NCBI GenBank assembly: GCA_946902985.2
Contig: OX336388.2
Coordinates: 287,410,526 to 287,474,525, forward strand
DNA: 64,000 bases
Direction of reading: 5' to 3'
Source of the DNA: Meconema thalassinum
Lineage: Eukaryota > Arthropoda > Insecta > Orthoptera > Tettigoniidae
This document shows, piece by piece, positions 57,561-64,000 of the stretch; the stretch's first letter is position 1, and each line of letters opens with the position of its first letter. The notes beneath the pieces were generated by a model. That model saw nothing but the letters and a program-made list of their open reading frames with translations, was not told the DNA's origin and made no database searches. The position numbers and the translations under genes are program-made.

Positions 57561-57762
57561 GTCGTTGGTTAGTAACCTACAACTTTAGTTATTTCGGAAG
57601 GTACGAGGTTTAGAGAAGTGAAACCAATTTTGTTATCAATAATTGTATGTTTACTATTGATTTTGCTAGAAAAACATGTAAACTCTGTATGTTACGGTAC
57701 CCACAAACTAGGCTACATTGTAAATCTTCTTCTTGTTTCGTTACGGCCAGCTAAGGACCACG

Positions 57763-58460
57763 TCATGTCAACTGTTTCTTCTCCATATCAATGTTGGCCC
57801 AGTACTTCTTCATTCGCAATCGATGTTGCACCTTTCTCTCCGTCGTCCACGCCTTCCCGGTTTTTAGTTTCGGCTTAGGTTGAAAACTACTATTTTCTTG
57901 AAGTTTCTCCCCAAGTGGGCAACGCTCCTGGATATCTTCACTTGTTATCCCAATCCCCAATAGATCTTTCTCTACTGTACTTCACTGAACCAGGCCCTCT
58001 TTGTCTTTTTCTCTTGTAGAAAAGAAGAAATTCGGTGGGATAGCCCTGTTGATTTCATTCGCGTTATATGTTCATAGAAAGAAATCATCCTTTTCCTCAT
58101 CACGTCAGTTATTCTCTCTACGTGTGTGTACAACTCTTGGTTGTGGCGTCTTCGGAACTCGCCGTGTTCTTTGTATGGACCCAGGATTTTCCTCAAAGTC
58201 TTCCTTTCCTTGGTCTCCAGATTTTCCATTATGCCTTTTTTATTCTTTGCGAGACATTCCACTGCATAGAAACCTTCTGGCTGGATGACCGTGCAGTAGT
58301 GCTTGAGTTTTGCAATCTTCTTAGTTAGATGGTAAGCTATTTCAATTGTATTCAAGCGTGACGCAAAAGCCTCGTTTTCAGACATTCTAGTGTCATTCCA
58401 TTCACCAAGATAATTAAATTTCACAACCCGCTTGATTTTCCCATGATTGACTTCTACATT
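57763..58460 (-). pseudogene. RTE-like non-LTR retrotransposon, C-terminal fragment
   Basis: Minus strand: VVKFNYLGEWNDTRMSENEA, KLKHYCTVIQPEGFYAVECL, LETKERKTLRKILGPYKEHG, EFRRRHNQELYTHVERITDV and RKRMISFYEHITRM, then after a frame break near 57970 GIGITSEDIQERCPLGEKLQ and QHRLRMKKYWANIDMEKKQL. Same family as 48032-48475. 5'-truncated. Confidence 0.87.
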
Positions 58461-59587
58461 TTAAAAACTTTAAATACTTAAACCCTGATGTTCTCTGTTT
58501 GATTTTAATTCTTCGCCGCAATGTATCCTCATTTTAGCCTATTTTCAATTTTGAAAAAAAAAATAGGCTTATGAGATCACCTTTTGTCCGTGTGTGTGTG
58601 CGTGTGTGTGTGTGTGTGAGAGAGGTGTGTGTGTGTGTCCCCCTAATAAAATCTAAACGGCTGGAGCGATTTCAATGAAACTCGGTAAATTTAAAGCACT
58701 ATTCCCGGCGACCTCGACCGTGCCCTTCAAATTTTGTTACGTCTCACCAATCCAACATGGCGGCTGTGCGAATTATTTCACTAGCATTCAATATCTCCGA
58801 AACTATTGCCGATATCGCCCTGAAATTGTGTTCGGTGATAAAGGGCACTACTAGAAGTTCACCTATGAGACTTTCAAAAACCTGGTGACTACAAAACCAA
58901 CATGGCGGCCAAGCGAATTTGAGACTTTTAAATAGACTTTTCTCGCGATTTAACTATCCAAACGTAATGAAACTTGGTGCAGCAAATGTTTATATACATT
59001 GTAATGCACTGGAGTCTAATTTAGTTCAATTGTTTACATAACCTCAAAATTGCGGCTGTGCGAACTATTTAAACTGACATTCTATATCTCCGAAACTATT
59101 CCAGATACCACCCTGCAATTTTGTACGGTGATAAAGGGTACTGATACAAGTTTACCTGTGTATATTTCATAAACCTATAAAGTACAAAACGAATATGGCG
59201 ACCAAGCGAATTTGAAATATTTTAATAGACTTTTCTCGTGATTTAACTCTCTGAGCGCAGTGAAATGTGGTACAGTAAATGATTTTGCACATTGTAATGC
59301 ACTGCCATCTAATTTAATTCAATTGTTTACATAACCTCAAGATGGCGGCTGTGCGAAATTTTAAAATTAAGTTTTTATTTATTGTGTCGTAATCATGCGA
59401 TCAAAGTGAAAGTTTGAATAATGAACCTAGGCAATAATTGTCCTTGAATGGTACATAACTCTATAGCCTATACATATAACAATCCTAAATGGCGAGCTTC
59501 CGAAATATTTAAACGGTTCTCATTATCTATGAATCTTTTACAGCAACCAAACTGATTTTTTTAATGTTCATAGAGACTATGAACATA

Positions 59588-59623
59588 CACACATCAAAAA
59601 AAGTTTTTCATCACCTCGGTTCC
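59588..59623 (+). repeat. Left terminal inverted repeat of the Tc1 element
   Basis: Begins CACACATCAAAAAAAG and ends CACCTCGGTTCC; mirrored by 61017-61052. Confidence 0.95.
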
Positions 59624-59831
59624 CAGATCTCCGTCATATAGACGTTGACTGTGTATATTGTATCCAAGATACAGTCCCATTGACTGTTCATAGATGTCAC
59701 TAAAACTGCTCAAAGATGTAAACAACCATGCATGAGCAGGGCCTATTAGACGGAGGGGGTACGACAGCCGATCAGTTCCAGTCATTCCACCAGGACGAAG
59801 GTACGCTGCTCATGTTGTCTGTAGTTCTACC

Positions 59832-60857
59832 ATGCCTAGAAGGTCAATACCGCAGTTCGATCGCGTCCGCATTGTTACTTTGTGTCAAGAAGGGCTCTCA
59901 ACAAGGGAAGTTTCCAGGCGTCTCAGAGTGAACCAAAGCGATGTTGTTCGGACATGGAGGAGGTACAGAGATACAGGAACTGTCGATGACAGGCCTCGCT
60001 CAGGCCGCCCAAGGGCTACTACTGTAGTGGATGACCGCTACTTACGGATTGCCGCTCGGAGGAACCCTGACAGCAATGCCACCATGTTGAATAATGCGTT
60101 TCGTTCAGCCACAGGACGTCGTGTTTCAACTCAAACTGTGCGCAATAGGCTGCATGATGCGCAACTTCACTCCCGACGTCCATGGCGAGGTCCAGCTTTG
60201 CAACCCCGACACCATGCAGCGCGGTACATATGGGCCCAACAACATGCTGAATGGACCCCACGGAATTGGCATCACGTTCTCTTCACCGATGAGTGTCGCA
60301 TATGCCTTCAACCAGACAATCGTCGGAGACGTGTTTGGAGGCACCCTGGTCAGGCTGAACGTCTTAGACACACTGTCCAGCGAGTGCAGCAAGGTGGTGG
60401 TTCCCTGATGTTTTGGGGTGGCATTATGTGGGGCCGACGTACGCCACTGGTGGTCATGGAAGGCTCCGAAACGGCTTTACGATACCTGAATGACATCCTC
60501 CGACCCATAGTGCAACCATATCGGCAGAATATTGGAGAGGCATTTGTCTTCATGGACGACAATTCTCGACCTCATCGTGCACATCTTGTGAATGCGTTCC
60601 TTCAAGATAACGACATCGCTCGACTACAGTGGCCAGCATGTTCGCCAGACATGAACCCTATCGAACATGCCTGGGATATGTTGAAAAGGGCTGTTTATGG
60701 ACGTCTTGACCCACCAACCACTCTGAGAGATTTACGCCGAATTGTCGTTGAGGAGTGGGACAATTTGGACCAACAGTGTCTTGATGAACTTGTGGATAGT
60801 ATGCCACGGCGAATACAGGCATGCATCAATGCAAGAGGACGTGCTACTGGGTATTAG
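59832..60857 (+). CDS. Tc1-family transposase, intact, DD34E
   Basis: 341 residues, the usual Tc1 length, no stop or frameshift. Cuts and pastes the element by acting on the terminal repeats. The N-terminus has paired-like helix-turn-helix DNA-binding motifs (about 1-110: GLSTREVSRRLRVNQSDVVR and later RRVSTQTVRNRL) with a GRPR linker (58-61). The catalytic triad is complete: D153 (LFTDECRI), D243 (FMDDNSRPH) and E278 (SPDMNPIEHAWD), with 34 residues between the last two, the DD34E spacing. The start ATG at 59832 precedes a standard N-terminus (MPRRSIPQFDR). A polyadenylation signal AATAAA is 90 bases after the stop. With intact ORF and near-perfect TIRs, this is a plausible active or recently active copy; activity itself is not shown. 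Confidence 0.96.
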   Translation: MPRRSIPQFDRVRIVTLCQEGLSTREVSRRLRVNQSDVVRTWRRYRDTGTVDDRPRSGRPRATTVVDDRYLRIAARRNPDSNATMLNNAFRSATGRRVSTQTVRNRLHDAQLHSRRPWRGPALQPRHHAARYIWAQQHAEWTPRNWHHVLFTDECRICLQPDNRRRRVWRHPGQAERLRHTVQRVQQGGGSLMFWGGIMWGRRTPLVVMEGSETALRYLNDILRPIVQPYRQNIGEAFVFMDDNSRPHRAHLVNAFLQDNDIARLQWPACSPDMNPIEHAWDMLKRAVYGRLDPPTTLRDLRRIVVEEWDNLDQQCLDELVDSMPRRIQACINARGRATGY

Positions 60858-60946
60858 AGGTAGTGGTGTGTACTGCAATCTGGACCACAAATGCTGAAAG
60901 TCTAGCTGTATGATGGTACAACATGCAATGTGTGGGTCTCATGAGC

Positions 60947-60952
60947 AATAAA
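60947..60952 (+). terminator. Polyadenylation signal AATAAA of the Tc1 transposase gene
   Basis: Located 90 bases beyond the stop codon and inside the element. Confidence 0.6.
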
Positions 60953-61016
60953 ACGAGCTGAAATGTTGTTTGTGTTGATCTCTATTCCCTTTGTATTTAA
61001 CGGTTCCGGAACTCTT

Positions 61017-61052
61017 GGAACCGAGGTGATGCAAAACTTTTTTTGATGTGTG
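61017..61052 (-). repeat. Right terminal inverted repeat of the Tc1 element
   Basis: GGAACCGAGGTGATG...GATGTGTG, complement of the left repeat. Confidence 0.95.
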
Positions 61053-61523
61053 TATGTTCACCTATAGGACTTTCAGTAACCTGGTGAGCACAAATCCAAC
61101 ATGGCGGCGACGCGAATTATAAATATTTAAATGGACGTTTCTCGTGATTTTACCATCTGAGTGCAGTGAAACTTTGCACGTTAATGCTTATACAAATGTT
61201 AATCCACTGGCATCTAATTTATTTAAATTGTTTTCATAACCACATGATGGCAGCTGTGCGAAATTTTAAAATCTCGTTTTTACTTCTTGTGTCCTAATCA
61301 TGCGATTGAAGTTTGAATAGCCTACCACACGTACAAAATAATCTTCATGTAATAGTACATAAATAAAAATCCAACCTGGCGACCATCTGAAATATTTAGA
61401 CGGTTCTCAATATCTACGAATATATCACAACAATCAAACTGAAATTTTGTATGTTGATAGAGGCAATTAACATGAGTAGGATATATGAAAATAGGCTGTA
61501 TAGTTCTTCACGGATCTACTTGT

Positions 61524-62028
61524 TCCTTACGAAATAAATAAAATAAACACATCTCAATGGACAACGTGATATAGTTCATCTGACAGTAGTGTCTGTGAGC
61601 TGCCCTCATTTGGTTTTGAGCTCCACCCAACATACGAGTGCAGATCTCTTCAAGGTATCACGATGAAAAATATATTGAGGAACTCCGTCAAACAATACAA
61701 TATAATTATACAATTTTTACATTTTGTGTACATCTTTCGAGCTCAGAGAGCCCTTCTTCAGCCCTTTCACGTAAACACATTCATGCAAAGATACCCAGCA
61801 TATCTACAATCATGTCATCATAAATATCATTAAAACTACAATCTTACTTCCAGAAATATTATTGAACCTATACAAAAAAATGATAAACACACTTTAAAGT
61901 GCTATTATAAAACATCTATGCGTTCAGTGGTGTCATGATTGAAGACTCGAAATATGTTCTTAAAAAGACAATTCAAAAAATTGTTTCTTACTGCAGTGAG
62001 CTTGGAATTGTATACTACAGCTTAGAAT
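61524..62028. other. Unassigned sequence
   Basis: No gene, RNA or repeat recognised. Confidence 0.4.
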
Positions 62029-62372
62029 GTTGAGCTGATTCATTCAACTGAATTAAAAAGGGGGCTGGTTGTCAAGCGATGACAGAGATCCTCGGCTCAT
62101 TTTACACTAAAATTACGTCCTTTGAATTGTCTGACGTTAGTCGTCCAAATATCGCAAACAATGTGTTAAGTTCAAGAATAGTGAGTGTTATGCGAAAAAA
62201 ATTGTTGAGCTGATTCATTCTCCTGAATTAAAAAGTGTCTTGGTTGTCAAGCCATGACGGAGATCCTCGGCTCATATTAAGCTAAAACTCCATCCTTTGA
62301 ATTTTCTTACGTTACTTGTCCAAATATCGCAATGTGTTAAGTTCAAGAGTAGTGAGTGTTATGCGAAAGGAA
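62029..62372. repeat. Tandem duplication, 175-bp period, two copies
   Basis: GTTGAGCTGATTCATTC begins at 62029 and again at 62204; both copies include GAATTAAAAAG, GAGATCCTCGGCTCAT, CGTCCAAATATCGCAA-like text and GTGAGTGTTATGCGAAA. Confidence 0.88.
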
Positions 62373-62549
62373 ACAATTGCATTGAAGTACGTGATATTTA
62401 TAAATACGTGTGATGTTCCATTTGTGTTTTCTATGAAAGTTAACTGTGTTGTGGCTGTTATCAGTGGCGTAGTTCCTCGTGTTAGTGCTGTATCATAGCT
62501 GTGCCGGTACACGTGTAGTCCACTCTTCATTCTGGATGGAAAAATGAAG
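62373..62549. other. Unassigned sequence
   Basis: Nothing recognised. Confidence 0.4.
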
Positions 62550-62735
62550 CGGGAGACAAAATCACTTAGAGGCGGGAAGCGAACTCACCTCACTTCTGCC
62601 TACCGAATCCATGTGAGACTCATTCCAGCCCTCGGAATAGAATTAAATTCCTAGGCAGATTCGGGTGTCGACCACAGATCTCCAACGTGACAGCCAATAA
62701 TGCTAGCCACTACGCTAACGAGTGGACTGTATTAA
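62550..62735 (-). mobile_element. SINE-like fragment
   Basis: GGGAAGCGAACTCACCTCAC (reversed B-box-like), CATTCCAGCCCTCGGAATAG and CTAGCCACTACGCTAACGAG resemble the S2-type pieces at 63050-63245 and 18.9 kb. Degraded. Confidence 0.5.
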
Positions 62736-62934
62736 TTATATGCCTTCCCTCCTCCGGCAGAGTGTCGCAAGGATCCAGTTAGAAGAACTGGTTAACGTAA
62801 ACCAGGTCTTAATGAGGTCTCTTTTATTATCCATGCACTTCCAAGGTATTAAAGTTCTCAGTTAAGACACTTGTTTTATTTCAAGGTCTTGGACATCCTG
62901 GTCATACAATCTGTGTACTGTACGTGTGTGTAAA

Positions 62935-62995
62935 AGTTTTTTATAACCTGTGTTATTGTTATGGCTCTATTAGTGTGTGTATTTCTAATTCAGAA
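62935..62995 (-). mobile_element. SINE family S1, 3'-end fragment
   Basis: ATAACCTGTGTTATTGTTAT and GGCTCTATTAGTGTGTG match the S1 3' end at 23240 and 52910 (GATAACCGGTGTTAATTGTG, GGCTGTATTAGTGTGTG). Confidence 0.6.
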
Positions 62996-63039
62996 GAATG
63001 ATTGGTAAGTAGGAGTCCGTGGCGTTAAGTTAGTAACCA

Positions 63040-63245
63040 TCATGGCATTTGCCTGGAATAAAATGGGAGACGGGCACTTCCATGATGGTTGAGGTGGGAA
63101 ACGAACCCACTTCTACTCAGATGTGACTTACGTGGTTAGGTGTACCCCATCGAGCCCTCAGACCAGAATTACATTTCTTGGCAGAGTCGGAAATCGAAAC
63201 CAAAATTCTAGGTTGACAGCCAAGCTTGCTACCTACTTTGTTGAC
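63040..63245 (-). mobile_element. SINE family S2 fragment
   Basis: TTCCATGATGGTTGAGGTGG and GGGAAACGAACCCACTTCTA (reversed B box), then GAGCCCTCAGACCAGAATTA and a second degenerate box (GGAAATCGAAACC). Matches the two-box layout of S2. Confidence 0.6.
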
Positions 63246-63655
63246 ATCTTCTGAAATTACATTGTGTTAGGAAATAGTTAATTTATTTTAACAATAATGA
63301 ATGCTCGTCTTTTAAAACAACAGAAGGATCCAACAAATAACATTCAAGTGACATTGACAATGTTGCCAACAGTGAAGGGCGATTTTCCACTAAACTTCTG
63401 TTTCAAAACCACGAAAAACACAGGATTGCTTTTATCCATTGAGTAGTGTACTGCGCCTTCACTTTATCCATCACAATATCAAGAATAATTACTAAAACAC
63501 GCCGATGCAAATACGACTATGCTATTACTGCAGCGACGTCCGGTTCACTATTAACTTTAATCTTGTTTCTTTTATGTATTTTCTGTGAACTTTCATTTAT
63601 TTAAATTCTAATGTTTGTTGTAAGGATATCCATTTTCTCCTTGGTATTTGTTGAC
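63246..63655. other. Unassigned sequence
   Basis: Nothing recognised. Confidence 0.4.
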
Positions 63656-63658
63656 GCA

Positions 63659-64000
63659 GTTTTTAGCCTACTTTCGATTTTTCCAAAAAAAATGAAAGAC
63701 TTATAAGATCAACACAGGGCGAAAAATTGTGAGTCTGTGTGTGTGTGTGTGTGTGTGAGTGTGTGTACTCTGAGTGTCTGTCGCCCGCATCAATTCGAAC
63801 ACGGTGAAACCGAATTGAACAAAATTTGGTACAGAGGTAGCACTAGCAAAGGGCACTACAGAGTCATGTTTTATATCGCCGCCATCTTAACGGAAATGTA
63901 ATGGCGGCCACCCAAATGTTCAAAGCTTAAATCAAATTCCGACTAACCTAATCATCCGATCTCTACCAAATTTTGCAACAACATATATTTATATGGCGAG
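63659..64000 (+). mobile_element. Element W, copy 4, running off the window
   Basis: 5' terminus GTTTTTAGCCTACTTTCGAT with hairpin, GACTTATAAGATCAACACAG, a TG microsatellite (63729-63770), CAATTCGAACACGGTGAAAC, GTAATGGCGGCCACCCAAAT. Still in the first unit at the edge. Confidence 0.82.

Larger units (their letters stand above)
55473..57677. mobile_element. Decayed mariner-like element, interrupted by Y and truncated at right
   Basis: A left terminus next to TATA at 55473 (CAGGGTGTCCCACCTAACTT) is a typical mariner-superfamily end. After the Y5 insertion the same element seems to continue: inverted repeats of about 100 bp at 56771-56870 and 57577-57677 (CAAAATCAAGAGTAAACATA, GGTTTCACATCTCTAAAC) bracket a transposase remnant. 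The matching right CAGGG end is missing. Linking the two parts is inference. Confidence 0.5.
59588..61052 (+). mobile_element. Tc1-like transposon, complete with TIRs and TA duplication
   Basis: Flanked by TA (59586-59587 and 61053-61054). TIRs of about 36 bp, CACACATCAAAAAAAGTTTT at the left and the reverse complement at the right, continuing through CATCACCTCGGTTCC with only one or two differences. Total 1465 bp. It carries an intact transposase and sits in X, whose surrounding sequence rejoins cleanly at the TA. Confidence 0.96.
58535..61523 (+). mobile_element. Element X, copy 3, carrying a Tc1 insertion
   Basis: 5' terminus TTTTAGCCTATTTTCAATTT with hairpin GCCTATTTT/AAAATAGGC, then CTTATGAGATCACCTTTTGT, a long TG microsatellite (58591-58638), CTAAACGGCTGGAGCGATTT and X units with AACATGGCGGC motifs at about 58755, 58898, 59195 and 59340. 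After the Tc1 element (59588-61052) X resumes (ATGTTCACCTATAGGACTTT) and ends with GTTCTTCACGGATCTACTTG at 61522. This is the most complete X. Confidence 0.85.

Noticed and set aside
59728..59931. An extra gene upstream of the Tc1 transposase
   Set aside because: Overlaps the transposase start in another frame and has no family features.
60094..60408. Second protein inside the Tc1 element
   Set aside because: Shadow of the transposase in another frame.

Overview
This is eukaryotic DNA, almost certainly from an arthropod and most likely an insect with a large, repeat-rich genome. It holds BEL/Pao and Ty3/gypsy retrotransposons, RTE-like and other non-LTR elements, a Tc1 element, a TTAA-flanked piggyBac-like element, a Helitron and tRNA-derived SINEs. 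There are no operons, ribosome binding sites or bacterial genes. I recognise no host gene; everything identifiable is mobile or derived from mobile DNA. The insect order cannot be fixed from the sequence.

Layout. 1-2093 is the end of a Ty3/gypsy pol gene, followed by AT-rich DNA to about 5.9 kb that may be a very long LTR. 6.2-7.05 kb is a broken non-LTR reverse transcriptase. 7.1-22.4 kb is a nest: two copies of element X; an 11.3-kb palindromic element Z (6-bp target duplication) inside the second X; elements W and U inside one arm of Z; another W and SINEs inside U; and a Y element in the distal part of X. 22.4-25.2 kb holds SINE copies. 25.5-27.5 kb is a Helitron made of about 164-bp tandem units. 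27.7-32.0 kb holds three Y elements, one inserted into another. 32681-43385 is a BEL/Pao element on the minus strand with two 2459-bp LTRs and a 5-bp target duplication; its gag carries a piggyBac-like insertion and most of pol is gone. 43.6-45.5 kb is a non-LTR fragment split by a 1332-bp solo LTR. 46.0-47.6 kb is an array of 91-bp repeats built from the coding end of a non-LTR element. 48.0-50.0 kb is an RTE-like tail and a W element. 50.57-51.32 kb is V, a small relative of Z. 52.6-58.5 kb holds SINEs, two Y elements, a decayed mariner-like element and an RTE-like fragment. 58.5-61.5 kb is an X element carrying an intact Tc1 transposon (59588-61052). The window ends in SINE fragments and the start of another W.

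Most notable are families X, Y and W. They share a 5' end (T-run, AGCCTA, hairpin, then GACTTATGAGATC), a microsatellite, arms of roughly 260-350-bp tandem units, and a 3' hairpin followed by CTTGT. Three filled sites, two of them with a readable empty site, show insertion into T-runs without a clear target duplication. This resembles Helitron/Helentron-type rolling-circle elements, but no Rep/helicase gene is present. Z and V form a second group: terminal inverted repeats beginning AGTAGTG and 6-bp target duplications, reminiscent of Polinton/Maverick ends but without any Polinton gene.
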